Of a stretch of DNA of 64,000 nucleotides, positions 26,229 to 34,971 are shown in pieces. Each line of letters opens with the position of its first letter. Positions within the stretch are counted from its first letter, which is position 1. The stretch covers positions 3,844,001 to 3,908,000 of the forward strand of contig NZ_CP032229.1 in the NCBI RefSeq assembly GCF_004328625.1, given 5' to 3'. Below the pieces are notes generated by a model. That model searched no databases and was not told where the DNA came from. It saw nothing but the letters and a program-made list of their open reading frames with translations. The position numbers were made by a program, and so were the translations under genes. The stretch comes from Streptomyces seoulensis. Its GTDB lineage: Bacteria; Actinomycetota; Actinomycetes; Streptomycetales; Streptomycetaceae.

Positions 26229-26291
26229 GCCTCGAAACTAAGGACGCGGGCACTCATCCGTCCAATGCATGGAATCGCCATAATCGTTCCC

Positions 26292-27245
26292 ATGGAGCAT
26301 CAGCAGAGGTCACAGCCGCACCTGTCACCGTCCAGTGACACAGAAGACATGGCGCTGCTGCTCGCGCCCCGCCTCGCCTACTTCGCCGGGGTGGCCCGCA
26401 CCGAGCACGTCACCCGGGCCGCGCACGAGATGAACGTCCCGCAGTCGACCCTCTCCCGGGCGATGGTCCGCCTGGAACAGGATCTCGGGGTGGACTTGTT
26501 CGCCCGGCACGGCCGCACCGTCTCGCTCACCCCGGCCGGGCGGACCTTCCTCGGCTCGGTGGAGCGGGCCCTCGCCGAGGTCGAGCGGGCCGCCGAGGAG
26601 GTGCGCGCGGACGCCGATCCGGCCACCGGCAAGGTCGCCTTCGGCTTCCTGCACACCATGGGCCCCGAGACCGTGCCCGGTCTGCTGCACGCCTTCCGCG
26701 CCGACCATCCCCGCATCCGCTTCAGCCTGGTGCAGAACTACGGCGAGGCCATGCTGGAGCGGCTCCGGGCGGGCGAGCTGGACCTCTGCCTCACCTCGCC
26801 GGTGCCGGACGCGCCCGATCTGGTCGCCCGGCGGCTGGACGAGCAGAAGCTCCGCCTGGTCGTCCCGGCCGACCACCGGCTGGCCGGCCGCCGCCGCATC
26901 CGGCTCGTGGAGGCGGCCGACGAGACCTTCGTGACCCTGGAGCCCGGCTACGGCCTGCGCCGCATCACCGACGACCTGTGCCGCGAGGCCGGGTTCCGGC
27001 CCCGGGTCGCCTTCGAGGGGGAGGAGACGGAGACGCTGCGCGGGCTGGTGGCCGCCGGGCTCGGGGTCGCCCTGCTGCCGCCGCCCACCGTGGCCCGGCC
27101 GGGCGTGGTGGAGCTGACGGTGACCGCGCCGAGGGCGGTCCGCGAGATCGGCGTCGCCTGGCTGGCCGACCGCCCGGACACCCCGCCGGTGGCCGCGTTC
27201 AAGAAGTTCCTGCTCTCCCGCAGGGGCAGCCTGCTCCCCTCCTGA
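26292..27245 (+). CDS. LysR-family transcriptional regulator
   Basis: 317 residues from the ATG at 26292. The winged helix lies at about 25-85 (AYFAGVARTEHVTRAAHEMNVPQSTLSRAMVRLEQDLGVDLFARHGR), with a periplasmic-binding-like effector domain from about 110 to the end. It is divergent from the MFS gene. The intergenic TCCAATGCATGGA (26261-26273) and the partial repeat GGAATCG/CGTTCC are possible binding sites. The effector is unknown. Confidence 0.9.
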   Translation: MEHQQRSQPHLSPSSDTEDMALLLAPRLAYFAGVARTEHVTRAAHEMNVPQSTLSRAMVRLEQDLGVDLFARHGRTVSLTPAGRTFLGSVERALAEVERAAEEVRADADPATGKVAFGFLHTMGPETVPGLLHAFRADHPRIRFSLVQNYGEAMLERLRAGELDLCLTSPVPDAPDLVARRLDEQKLRLVVPADHRLAGRRRIRLVEAADETFVTLEPGYGLRRITDDLCREAGFRPRVAFEGEETETLRGLVAAGLGVALLPPPTVARPGVVELTVTAPRAVREIGVAWLADRPDTPPVAAFKKFLLSRRGSLLPS

Positions 27246-27291
27246 CCCCGGCTGCCTGCGCGAGGATTCCCGAATCCCCTTGCTGAACCGG

Positions 27292-28053
27292 CTACTTGCG
27301 CAGCGACTTGCCGAACCCCGACGCCAGCGGCATCCGCAGCCCTATCGGCGGCGGCGCCGCGAGCGCGTCCTCCACCGGGCGGGACAGCGGGAGCCCGAAC
27401 AGGGCGCCCAGAGCGAAGTCCACGGTCAGCGCGAGCACTTCGTCCCGGTGCTGGTGCAGCCCGTGGCCGTCGGAGTGCACCTCGAACCGGCACACCTCCC
27501 GGTTCACCTTCTTCGCGCGGGCCGCCAGCCGGAACGACAGCTCCGGATCGCACCGTTCGTCGTTGGTGCCGTGCGCGATCAGCACCCGGCGCCCCACCAG
27601 CTGCTTGACCGGCTCGTCGGCGTCCGCGCCCTCCTCCGGCAGCCACGGGGCGATGGCCACCACGGAGTTGACCGCCTCGTGGCCCCCGGCGCCCAGCGCG
27701 GCCCGGCCGCCCATGTCCAGCCCGACCAGGCACACCGGCACGTCCCCGTACCGCCGCACCACCTCGTCCGCGGCCCAGCCGGCGTCCGCCGCGAGGTGGG
27801 CCTCGGTGCCGTTCCAGCCGCGGTAGCGGTAGTGGACCGGGTGGACGGCGAGCCCCTCCTCCCGGCCGCCCCGGGCCAGGCTGCGGGCCAGGGCGCGGAC
27901 GAAGGTGCCGGGCAGGAACGGGGACGGACGGCGGGTGGAGACCTCGTCCCCGCCGGGGAGCACCAGCACCGCTCCGCTCACCGCGCCCGGCGCGGGGCCG
28001 ACCGCCTTTCCCAGCCTGGCCGTCCGGACCGGCGTCGTCGCTTGCTGTCCCAT
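27292..28053 (-). CDS. Alpha/beta-hydrolase-like protein with Asp at the nucleophile position
   Basis: 253 residues. The fold is suggested by GAVLVLPGG near the start, the nucleophile elbow VCLVGLDMGGRAAL (Asp at about residue 113), LIAHGTNDERCDPE (acid) and SDGHGLHQH (histidine). The elbow has Asp where Ser or Cys normally sits in GxSxG, so esterase activity of the usual kind is unlikely; Asp occurs in dehalogenases and epoxide hydrolases. It converges on the LysR gene, and nothing nearby fixes its substrate. Confidence 0.7.
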   Translation of the reverse strand: MGQQATTPVRTARLGKAVGPAPGAVSGAVLVLPGGDEVSTRRPSPFLPGTFVRALARSLARGGREEGLAVHPVHYRYRGWNGTEAHLAADAGWAADEVVRRYGDVPVCLVGLDMGGRAALGAGGHEAVNSVVAIAPWLPEEGADADEPVKQLVGRRVLIAHGTNDERCDPELSFRLAARAKKVNREVCRFEVHSDGHGLHQHRDEVLALTVDFALGALFGLPLSRPVEDALAAPPPIGLRMPLASGFGKSLRK

Positions 28054-28518
28054 GGCAGAACACTGTCAGAAGGCGCGGTGTACGAAACCCTTCCCGGCGG
28101 TCACCATTGCGTATCGACGCGCACGGGGTACGGATCGCGCCACTGTGTGAACGGCCGGAATACGAGCATCCTATCGAGGAGTCCGGCCGCACGCTCGATT
28201 TCCGGTGCCGGTTGTGAAGTCAATGCGATGAGATCACGGTTCATTCCTTTCGATGAACGGTCCACGGCGGCCGGGGACTTCAGCCGCCCCGGATGGGAAG
28301 GGCCGCCTCCCGAACGGCAGTTCTGGCACACCGCTGCCACCAGCGCGAATGCGGGAAAAGCGGGGCTGTATGACAAATCGCGCGCCCGGAGAATACGTAC
28401 AGGCATTCACCGTCCGTCCGCATTTCGGTGATTGCGGTGGACGGTCCGTGGTGTTTACGGTCGTGGACCGCTCGGATCATTCGTGATCCATGTCTCCGCA
28501 TTCAAGGACGCATTCACC
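28054..28518. other. 465-base intergenic region, lower GC
   Basis: No convincing gene. Short open frames of 77-101 codons cross it on both strands but show weak GC bias at third codon positions. It should hold the promoters of the hydrolase (leftward) and the small secreted protein (rightward). Only a ribosome site is clear: AAGGA at 28504-28508, 10 bases before the ATG at 28519. Confidence 0.6.
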
Positions 28519-28872
28519 ATGAAGCAGTCTGCTGCCAAGACCCTCGGTGTCGCCGCCCTCGGTGCCGCTTTCGCCGCCGCCGGCGCGGGCGCGGCCGACG
28601 CGGCCCCGCTCGCCCCGGACGCGCTCCCCGTCGTGGGCTCCGTCGCCCACACGCTCCCGGCCGCGAACGTCACGCACGCGCTGCCCGGCGCCGTCGAGGC
28701 CGTCTCCCAGGGGCAGGGCGTGCTCGGCAACGGGCTGAACACCGCGCGCCCCGCCGTGCAGAAGATGCTCGCCAACGGCCCGACCGCCCCCGTCGCCGGA
28801 CTCCTCGGCGGCCTGCCGGTACAGGGCCTGCCCACCCACGGCCTGGGCCTCAACGGCATCCCGCTCGGCTGA
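28519..28872 (+). CDS. Small secreted Ala/Gly/Pro-rich protein
   Basis: 117 residues. A Sec signal peptide (KQSAAKTLGVAALGAAFAAAGAGAADA) ends near residue 29. The mature part is low in charge and has repeated short motifs such as LPVVGSVAHTLP, LLGGLPVQGLP and GLGLNGIPLG. Similar proteins are common in Streptomyces (sometimes mislabelled ATP-binding) and their function is unknown. Its layout resembles the secreted protein at 34972-35394. A strong terminator follows. Confidence 0.8.
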   Translation: MKQSAAKTLGVAALGAAFAAAGAGAADAAPLAPDALPVVGSVAHTLPAANVTHALPGAVEAVSQGQGVLGNGLNTARPAVQKMLANGPTAPVAGLLGGLPVQGLPTHGLGLNGIPLG

Positions 28873-28917
28873 CCCCCGTCCCCGCGCGCGACTCCCCACG
28901 CGCGAGGCCCACGAACG

Positions 28918-28964
28918 ACGCCGCCGAGGCCGTCCGGTGCTCTCCGGGACGACCTCGGCGGCGT
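28918..28964. terminator. Bidirectional terminator
   Basis: 18-bp stem ACGCCGCCGAGGCCGTCC/GGACGACCTCGGCGGCGT with one mismatch and an 11-base loop. It lies between the secreted-protein gene and the convergent PspC gene and can serve both. Confidence 0.85.
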
Positions 28965-28999
28965 TTCGCGTACGCGGAATCCGGCCGGGCGGCGCTCGC

Positions 29000-29203
29000 T
29001 CACCAGGCGGTGGTGCGGGCCCTGTCCTCGGAGGGCAGCAGGATCCACAGGGCTATGTAGAGCAGGAACTGCGGGCCGGGCAGCAGGCAGGACACCACGA
29101 AGATGACCCGCATCGTCCCCGCCGACATCCCGAAGCGCCGGGCCAGTCCTGCGCACACGCCGCCGATCATGCGGCCGTTGGTGGGGCGGGCAAGGGCGGT
29201 CAT
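29000..29203 (-). CDS. PspC-domain membrane protein
   Basis: 67 residues from the ATG at 29203. RMIGGVCAGLARRFGMSAGTMRVIFVV followed by FLLYIALWILLPSED is the complete PspC domain with one or two membrane segments. Stand-alone PspC proteins are linked to envelope stress and membrane protection in actinobacteria. It converges on the small secreted gene; no psp partners are nearby. Confidence 0.88.
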   Translation of the reverse strand: MTALARPTNGRMIGGVCAGLARRFGMSAGTMRVIFVVSCLLPGPQFLLYIALWILLPSEDRARTTAW

Positions 29204-29325
29204 GGCTGACTCCTCCGTCGTCGTCGGCCCGCGACCGGGCCGTCTGCCGGGGCGGGCCGAGTGCCACATCCCCGTCTGTCGTCGTATGCCCAACGGTACG
29301 GAGACGAAGCGGGAGAAGCATCACT

Positions 29326-30039
29326 CTAAGGGGCGATACCGACCCTGGGAATCGTCGGGGTCCGCCCCTGAGAAAGCTCCCCGCGCACGCTCACCGCACC
29401 ACGGGCCGGACCCGCGACACCGGCCCCGCCGATCCGGTCGGCCCACCGCGCCTCCACGGCCGGATACCCCTCGCAACCCCCGGACACGCCCCCGGAGATG
29501 GACTCGGGGACGCCCCCGAGTCCGCCGCGCCCTCCCCGGTCCCCGTACCCCTCCTCCACCACGCCGCCCCGGCCCAGCCGGCGCCGCAGCCACGCCCGCC
29601 CCGCCGGAACCACCGTCAGGTGGGCCAGCAGCACGCCCGTGGTGTTCAGCAGCAGCACGTCCACGTCCACCACCCGCCCCGGCACCCCCGTCTGCAACAG
29701 GGCGATGCCCAGCGAGATCAGGGCGCCGGCGGCGGCCGTACGGAACAGGGAGGCCAGCGGAGACACGGTGAGCCTGCCGTCCGCCATCGGCAGCAGGACG
29801 CCCAGCGGGGCCAGCAGGGCCAGGCCCTCGCCGATGCGGAGGCCCGCCACGGGCCAGCCCAGCGCCAGGTCGGCGCGGAGCCCGGCCAGCGGGCGGAGGT
29901 TCGCGGGGCGTACCCACGGCACGTCCAGGGGCCGCAGCGTCAGCCAGGCGACGAGCGCGAGATGCGCGACGAGGAGGATTGCCCCGGTCACTCGGATGCG
30001 GTTCGCGGCGCTGCCGCCGATGGAGCCTTGACGCTGCAC
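29326..30039 (-). CDS. VanZ-family membrane protein
   Basis: About 237 residues if started at the GTG at 30039 (VQRQGSIGGSAAN); a GTG at 30114 is also in frame. The VanZ-like core has four membrane helices: ILLVAHLALVAWLTLRPLD, LALLAPLGVLLPMADG, AAGALISLGIALLQTGVPGRVVDVDVLLLNTTGVLLAHL. The last 80 residues are Gly/Arg-rich and probably disordered. Some VanZ members give low-level teicoplanin resistance, but most are uncharacterised. It lies downstream of the afsQ lipoprotein gene in the same direction. Confidence 0.82.
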   Translation of the reverse strand: MQRQGSIGGSAANRIRVTGAILLVAHLALVAWLTLRPLDVPWVRPANLRPLAGLRADLALGWPVAGLRIGEGLALLAPLGVLLPMADGRLTVSPLASLFRTAAAGALISLGIALLQTGVPGRVVDVDVLLLNTTGVLLAHLTVVPAGRAWLRRRLGRGGVVEEGYGDRGGRGGLGGVPESISGGVSGGCEGYPAVEARWADRIGGAGVAGPARGAVSVRGELSQGRTPTIPRVGIAP

Positions 30040-30135
30040 GTCCCCCAAGACGCCACGCCGCGCGCGATCGGTTCCGCTTCGGCACCCCCCGCCCCGGTGA
30101 GGCGTGCGCCACACGCATCCCGCCCGGGGCCCGCC

Positions 30136-30747
30136 TCAGTTCAACGCGACGGCGCCGGAAGGGGGTTGGACCCGGCCCGGGTGGTCACGCACGTCCTCCG
30201 TGCACTCGTACCGGCGCGGCGCGGCCGGGGCCGGACCCGCCAGGATCACCGAGCCGTCGCCCTCCGCCGCAGCCGAGTCGGAGAAGGTGCACACCACCTG
30301 CGCGAGCGCGGGGGAGCCCAGCCTGTCCGGCGGGGTGCTCAGCCGCAGCGCCTCCTCCGGCTCCTCGCGGCCCGGCCCGGTGACCGTGATGCCGCCCGGC
30401 ACCCGGGTCTGGTAGCCCGCCGCGCGTTCCCCGGCGGAGGGCGCCGAGGCGAGCTGGTCCAGCAGGCCCTGCGCGACCATGACCCGGCGCCGCGCGTCCG
30501 GCGTGCCCTCCGGCACCCGCACCGCACGGTCCACGGTCACCAGTGAGGCCCCGCACAGCAGGAACACCTGCACCGGAACCCCCTCCGGCGACGCACTGGC
30601 CTGCCCGGACCCGGTCGGCGAACACGGCACCCGCGACGGCGCCCCGCCGAAGTCGGTCGGCACCTCCGTCGGCCGGATGCCGCACCCGGTGAGCAGCGCG
30701 CCCAGCAGCGGCAGCGCCAGCAGCCCTCGCACCTTCCGCCCGCTCAC
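30136..30747 (-). CDS. Lipoprotein of the afsQ operon
   Basis: 203 residues from a GTG overlapping the afsQ2 stop (GTGA). Signal peptide with lipobox LLTGC (cysteine about residue 22). The mature part has VPVQVFLLCGASLVTVDRAVRVPEG, weakly like a GerM/sporulation-lipoprotein module, but I would not assert that. Translational coupling to afsQ2 suggests it works with the sensor kinase, perhaps at the outer membrane face. In S. coelicolor a lipoprotein gene occupies the same place. Confidence 0.85.
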   Translation of the reverse strand: MSGRKVRGLLALPLLGALLTGCGIRPTEVPTDFGGAPSRVPCSPTGSGQASASPEGVPVQVFLLCGASLVTVDRAVRVPEGTPDARRRVMVAQGLLDQLASAPSAGERAAGYQTRVPGGITVTGPGREEPEEALRLSTPPDRLGSPALAQVVCTFSDSAAAEGDGSVILAGPAPAAPRRYECTEDVRDHPGRVQPPSGAVALN

Positions 30748-32315
30748 GTGGTCGCTCCCTGGCCGCCCTCGGCCGACGGGTCCTTCTCGTCCTCCTCCGT
30801 CAGGCGGGAGGCGTCGCGTGGCAGCCGGAGCGTGAACACCGCACCGCCGTCGGGGGAGTTGGCGGCCGTGATCTCACCGCCGTGGATGTGCGCGTTCTCC
30901 AGCGCGATGGAGAGGCCGAGGCCGCTGCCCTCCGAACGCGGCCGGGATGCGCTGGCCTTGTAGAAGCGGTCGAAGACGTGCGGCAGCACCTCCTCGGGGA
31001 TGCCGGGACCGTGGTCGCGTACCGCGATCAGCAGGTCGTCGCCGTCGATGCGGACCGAGACGCGCACCGGGGAGCCGCCGTGCTTGAGGGCGTTGCCGAT
31101 CAGGTTGGCGAGGATCACGTCCAGGCGGCGCGGGTCGAGCCGGGAGTGGATGCCGCGCTCGGCGTCCAGCTCGACCGCGTCCAGCCAGGCGCGGGCGTCG
31201 ATGCAGGCGGTGATCTGGTCCGCGAGGTCGACGTCGTCCAGCACCAGCCGGGCGGTGCCCGCGTCGAAGCGGGTGACCTCCATCAGGTTCTCGACCAGGT
31301 CGTTCAGCCGCTTGGTCTCGCTGACCACCAGCCGTACCGCCGGCTCGATCATCGGATCGATGCCGCCGCCCTCGAACTCCAGCTCGTCCTCCAGCACTTC
31401 CGTCACCGCGGTGATGGCGGTCAGCGGGGTGCGCAGCTCGTGCGACATGTCGGCGACGAAGCGGCGGGAGGACTCGTCACGGGCGGCCATGTCCGCGACC
31501 CGCTTCTCCAGCGCCTCGGCCGCCTTGTTGAACGTCCTCGAAAGGTCGGCGAGTTCATCCGTGCCGGTGACCCGCAGCCGAGTGTCGAGCCGCCCCTCGC
31601 CCAGCCGCCGCGCGGCAACTCCCAGACGGTGTACGGGTTTCAGCACGGTCGTGGCGGCCGCCTGTGCGAGCAGCGCCGAACCGATCAGGGCGAGTCCGGT
31701 GGCGATCCCCAGCGACCAGGCAAGGGAGTTGAGATCCTTGGCCTCCGGCTCCAGCGACTTGGCCATGTAGCCCGTCGCACCGCCGTCGACCACCTTCGTC
31801 CCGGCCACCAGGAAGGGCGTCCCGCGCTCGGACACCCGCTGCCAGTACAGGTGGTAGGGCGACTTGTCGGAGCCGGTCGTCTTCTGCCGCCGGTCCACCG
31901 CCGCGCGCAGCGACGGGGGTACGTCCTTCAGCGAGAAGCCGCTCAGGCCGCCCGAACCGCCGTACACCGTCCGGCCGTCGGGGTCGCGGGCGACCAGCAG
32001 CACGCTGAAGCGCTGGCTGCTGCCCGCCATCTGCCCTGCGGCGCGCTGGAGTTCGTCCTGCGTGGGACGCGCGGGCAGCGCGCCCGCCCGGTTCTGCATC
32101 TCCTGCCGGAAGTCGCGCAGCACCGCGTCCTGGGCGCGGGTGAGCACCGCCTCCCGGTTGAGCCAGTACGCGATGCCCGACGCGGACACCGCCGCCGTCA
32201 GCGCGACCAGCCCGAAGACCAGCACCAGCCGCAGCCGCAGGCTGGTGAACCGCAGTCCGGCCAGCTTCCTCCCCCGTTCGGCCACCCAGTGGCCGAATCC
32301 CCCGCGCTCGCTCAC
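30744..32315 (-). CDS. afsQ2: Sensor histidine kinase AfsQ2
   Basis: 523 residues from the GTG at 32315, overlapping the afsQ1 stop. First membrane helix about 27-50, an extracytoplasmic sensor of about 145 residues, second helix about 195-218, HAMP, then the dimerisation domain with phospho-acceptor histidine in DMSHELRTPLTAI (about residue 292). The ATPase domain has N box NLIGNALKHG, G1 VRDHGPGIPEE and G2 GSGLGLSIA. In S. coelicolor AfsQ2 phosphorylates AfsQ1 and affects antibiotic production and nitrogen stress responses. Gene order afsQ1-afsQ2-lipoprotein facing sigQ supports the name. Confidence 0.93.
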   Translation of the reverse strand: MSERGGFGHWVAERGRKLAGLRFTSLRLRLVLVFGLVALTAAVSASGIAYWLNREAVLTRAQDAVLRDFRQEMQNRAGALPARPTQDELQRAAGQMAGSSQRFSVLLVARDPDGRTVYGGSGGLSGFSLKDVPPSLRAAVDRRQKTTGSDKSPYHLYWQRVSERGTPFLVAGTKVVDGGATGYMAKSLEPEAKDLNSLAWSLGIATGLALIGSALLAQAAATTVLKPVHRLGVAARRLGEGRLDTRLRVTGTDELADLSRTFNKAAEALEKRVADMAARDESSRRFVADMSHELRTPLTAITAVTEVLEDELEFEGGGIDPMIEPAVRLVVSETKRLNDLVENLMEVTRFDAGTARLVLDDVDLADQITACIDARAWLDAVELDAERGIHSRLDPRRLDVILANLIGNALKHGGSPVRVSVRIDGDDLLIAVRDHGPGIPEEVLPHVFDRFYKASASRPRSEGSGLGLSIALENAHIHGGEITAANSPDGGAVFTLRLPRDASRLTEEDEKDPSAEGGQGATT

Positions 32316-32989
32316 TGAGGGGCGTCCAGGCGGTAGCCGACACCACGGACCGTACGGATCAGGGTCGGGGAGGACGGCACGTCCTCGACCTTCGCCCGCA
32401 ACCGCTGCACACACGCGTCCACCAGGCGCGAGTCGCCCAGGTAGTCGTGTTCCCACACCAGCCGCAGCAACTGCTGCCGGGACAGCGCCTGCCCCGGCCG
32501 GCGGCTCAGCTCCAGCAGCAGCCGCAGCTCGGTCGGGGTGAGCTGGAGATCCTCGCCGTTCTTGGTCACCGTCATCGCGGACCGGTCGATGACCACGCTG
32601 CCGAAGGTCGCCGAGTCGCTGGACTCACGCTCCCCGCGCCGCAGCACGGCCCGGATACGGGCGTCCAGCACCCGGCCCTGGACCGGCTTGACCACGTAGT
32701 CGTCGGCGCCGGACTCCAGTCCGACCACCACGTCGATGTCGTCGTTCCGCGCGGTCAGCAGGATGATCGGCAGCTGGTCGGTGCGCCGGATACGGCGGCA
32801 CACCTCGAACCCGTCGATGCCGGGCAGCATCACGTCCAGCACGATCAGGTCGGGGCGCTGCTCACGCAGCAGCTTCAGGCCGTCCTCGCCGCTCGCGGCG
32901 GTGGCGACCCGGTGCCCCTGGCGCGTCAGGGACAGCTCAAGGGCCGTACGGATGGCGTCGTCGTCCTCGATCAGCAACAGGGAAGGCAC
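32312..32989 (-). CDS. afsQ1: OmpR-family response regulator AfsQ1
   Basis: 225 residues from the GTG at 32989; this gives the known AfsQ1 length and puts the phosphorylated aspartate (LIVLDVMLPG) at residue 52, as reported for AfsQ1. An ATG at 33007 would add six residues. The receiver domain covers about 3-115 and the winged-helix DNA-binding domain about 130-225 (LTPTELRLLLELSRRPGQALSR...DACVQRLRAKVED...RTVRGVGYRL). It binds GTnAC-n6-GTnAC sites; one such site lies in the intergenic region toward sigQ. Confidence 0.95.
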   Translation of the reverse strand: MPSLLLIEDDDAIRTALELSLTRQGHRVATAASGEDGLKLLREQRPDLIVLDVMLPGIDGFEVCRRIRRTDQLPIILLTARNDDIDVVVGLESGADDYVVKPVQGRVLDARIRAVLRRGERESSDSATFGSVVIDRSAMTVTKNGEDLQLTPTELRLLLELSRRPGQALSRQQLLRLVWEHDYLGDSRLVDACVQRLRAKVEDVPSSPTLIRTVRGVGYRLDAPQ

Positions 32990-33140
32990 GGGCTCATTCT
33001 GGCCCATGCACCGCCCGTCGTACGACCCGTGCCACCCCGGGTTCTTCGACGGCGGACACGAGCCGGACACCGCGTACCAAACCGCCCTCTCCCAGCTCGC
33101 GCCCGCCGTGACCGGGTGCGACCCGCCCGCGACGGCCCCT

Positions 33141-33156
33141 GTGACAGGTCTGTGAC
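33141..33156. promoter_or_regulatory. AfsQ1 box GTGAC-AGGTCT-GTGAC
   Basis: Exact match to the AfsQ1 consensus GTnAC-n6-GTnAC, 104 bases upstream of the sigQ ATG and 152 bases upstream of afsQ1. It is the expected site for activation of sigQ and control of the afsQ operon. Confidence 0.85.
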
Positions 33157-33259
33157 AGTCGGCGGACACGGCCATGAAGGACGGTCGGCAAGCTTTTCGG
33201 CAGGCGGGAGAGCACCACCGGCCTGGGAGAGCACCGAAGTCCACGACGGGGAGCGCGAG

Positions 33260-33988
33260 ATGAACACGCCGCACGGCATGAACACCAGCGCAGTGCTCAC
33301 GCGTCTGCACGACGCACACCGGGGGACCGCTGCCGCAGGGGTACGGGGGTGCGCCCGCGGCACCGGACGTCAGCACACCGGTCACATGACGGTGGTCGAC
33401 GCCCGCACGGGGGAGGGGCACGGGGGAAGCGCGCACAGGGAGGAACCGGGGGAGCGTCGCTCGCTGACGGAGGCGGAGTTCACCGCCTACGTCCAGGAGC
33501 GCCGCGCCTCCCTGTACGCGACCGCCTACCACCTGACCGGCGACCGGTTCGAGGCCGAGGACCTGCTGCAGAGCGCGCTGTTCTCGACCTACCGGGCCTG
33601 GGAGCGGATCAGTGACAAGGCCGCGGTCGGCGGGTACCTCCGCCGCACCATGACCAACCTGCACATCAGCGCGTGGCGCCGCCGCAAGCTGAACGAGTAC
33701 CCGACCGAGGAGCTGCCGGAGACGCCCGCCGGCACGGACGCGATGCGCGGCACCGAGCTGCGCGCCGTCCTGTGGCAGGCGCTCGCCCGGCTGCCCGAGC
33801 TGCAGCGCACCATGCTGGTGCTGCGGTACTACGAGGGCCGTACCGACCCGGAGATCGCCGACATACTCGGCATCAGCGTCGGCACGGTGAAGTCCAGCAT
33901 CTGGCGCTCGCTGCGGCGCCTGCGCGAGGACGAGGTCCTGAACTTCGGCCGGGACCACGAGGACGCCTTCGGCGAGCTGGTGGCCTGA
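33260..33988 (+). CDS. sigQ: ECF sigma factor SigQ (SigE family)
   Basis: 242 residues from the ATG at 33260 with GGGAG upstream. An N-terminal extension of about 70 residues precedes region 2 (FTAYVQERRASLYATAYHLTGDRFEAEDLLQSALF) and region 4 (LPELQRTMLVLRYYEGRTDPEIADILGISVGTVKSSIWRSLRRLR). It is divergent from afsQ1, with the AfsQ1 box between. In S. coelicolor sigQ is an AfsQ1 target that opposes AfsQ1/Q2-dependent antibiotic activation. A later start inside the extension cannot be ruled out. Confidence 0.92.
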   Translation: MNTPHGMNTSAVLTRLHDAHRGTAAAGVRGCARGTGRQHTGHMTVVDARTGEGHGGSAHREEPGERRSLTEAEFTAYVQERRASLYATAYHLTGDRFEAEDLLQSALFSTYRAWERISDKAAVGGYLRRTMTNLHISAWRRRKLNEYPTEELPETPAGTDAMRGTELRAVLWQALARLPELQRTMLVLRYYEGRTDPEIADILGISVGTVKSSIWRSLRRLREDEVLNFGRDHEDAFGELVA

Positions 33989-34018
33989 AGGAGGGGTCCG
34001 TCGGGGGACGGGCCCACG

Positions 34019-34155
34019 GGGGAAACGGGGGGAACGAGCCGTCACGGCTCGGCCCGAGGGGAAACGGGGAATCGCGGGGGCCCACCGGGGGGAGGGTCCG
34101 CGCGAGAACCCGTAAGGGGAAACACGGGGGGGAAACGGGGGAAAACCCGGAGGCG
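34019..34155 (+). repeat. GGGGAAACGGGG repeat tract downstream of sigQ
   Basis: Exact 12-base copies of GGGGAAACGGGG start at 34019, 34058 and 34129, and a variant GGGGAAACACGGGG starts at 34116. The + strand (sigQ sense) carries many runs of four or more G with 3-5 base loops, a pattern able to form G-quadruplexes in RNA or DNA. Confidence 0.7.
34035..34051 (+). terminator. Hairpin after sigQ
   Basis: CGAGCCGT-C-ACGGCTCG, a perfect 17-base palindrome 47 bases after the sigQ stop, set inside the G-rich repeat tract. It can fold as a 6-bp stem with a 5-base loop. Confidence 0.6.
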
Positions 34156-34208
34156 GGGCTGGACGGCTGGGGGGCCGTACAGTCCCGCTTTCGCATGTCC
34201 GCGCCCGG

Positions 34209-34844
34209 TTACGCCGCCGTCTGCTGCCGCGCCTGCCGGCCCGCGGCGGCCGCCGCCATCCGGCTCAGCGCCTCGTCCCGGCCGCAGGCGTGGGCGCCCA
34301 GGGCCACCTGGCGGGACACGATCGAGCGTTCCGCGCGCAGCAGCCGCCAGCCCCGGCGCAGCAGGAACGGCACCGACTTGCGCCCCTCCTTCAGATCGCG
34401 CAGGAAGCGGCGCCGGAAGGTGGTGACCGGACCCCGGGTCAGACACAGCGCGTCCGCCAGCAGCCCGAGTTCCCGGCAGCGCTCGACGATCTCCGCCGCG
34501 AAGATGCCCTCGGCGATGAACAGCGGGGTACGGCCGATGCTCAGGGTGTCCTCGCCGGTACGGGCGCTCAGCGAGATGTCGTACACCGGCACCGGGGTCG
34601 CGCCGGACGCGCACAGGCGGGCGATGGCCGCGAGGGCCACGTCGGCGTCCCAGGACCGCGGATGGTCCCAGTCGATGTCCGAGCTTCCGTCCACCACCGG
34701 CAGGGTGGGGTCGTCGCCCTCCTTGTAGAAGTCGTCGAGGCGCAGCACGGGCAGCCCGGAGAGGGCGGCGACAAGTGACTTGCCCGAACCGGAGGGGCCG
34801 CACAACAGCACCACACGGGCGGGAGACGGGGGATGGATGCTCAC
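34209..34844 (-). CDS. Uridine-kinase-like P-loop ATPase
   Basis: 211 residues from the GTG at 34844. Walker A is VVLLCGPSGSGKS (about 11-23); LRLDDFYKEGDDPTLP (about 40) and DWDHPRSWD (about 62) match the substrate-binding segments of uridine/cytidine kinases; FIAEGIFAAEIV is the Walker B region. It probably phosphorylates a nucleoside, which would suit this salvage-rich neighbourhood, but close relatives are annotated only as ATP-binding. It converges on sigQ. Confidence 0.8.
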   Translation of the reverse strand: MSIHPPSPARVVLLCGPSGSGKSLVAALSGLPVLRLDDFYKEGDDPTLPVVDGSSDIDWDHPRSWDADVALAAIARLCASGATPVPVYDISLSARTGEDTLSIGRTPLFIAEGIFAAEIVERCRELGLLADALCLTRGPVTTFRRRFLRDLKEGRKSVPFLLRRGWRLLRAERSIVSRQVALGAHACGRDEALSRMAAAAAGRQARQQTAA

Positions 34845-34971
34845 GGAACACCAGTTTGACGCATGCCGACCACCCTGCCGACCCCGCGGGTCCACATTGG
34901 AGCGTGCGTCACATCTCAACTACCCTACGTGTCGACCGTATTACCCTGCGCACCAGAAGGCGGCACCACCG

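Noticed and set aside
28101..28486. Two short open frames (101 codons on -, 77 codons on +) in the gap before the secreted gene
   Set aside because: Weak third-position GC, no ribosome site and no recognisable domain; treated as non-coding.
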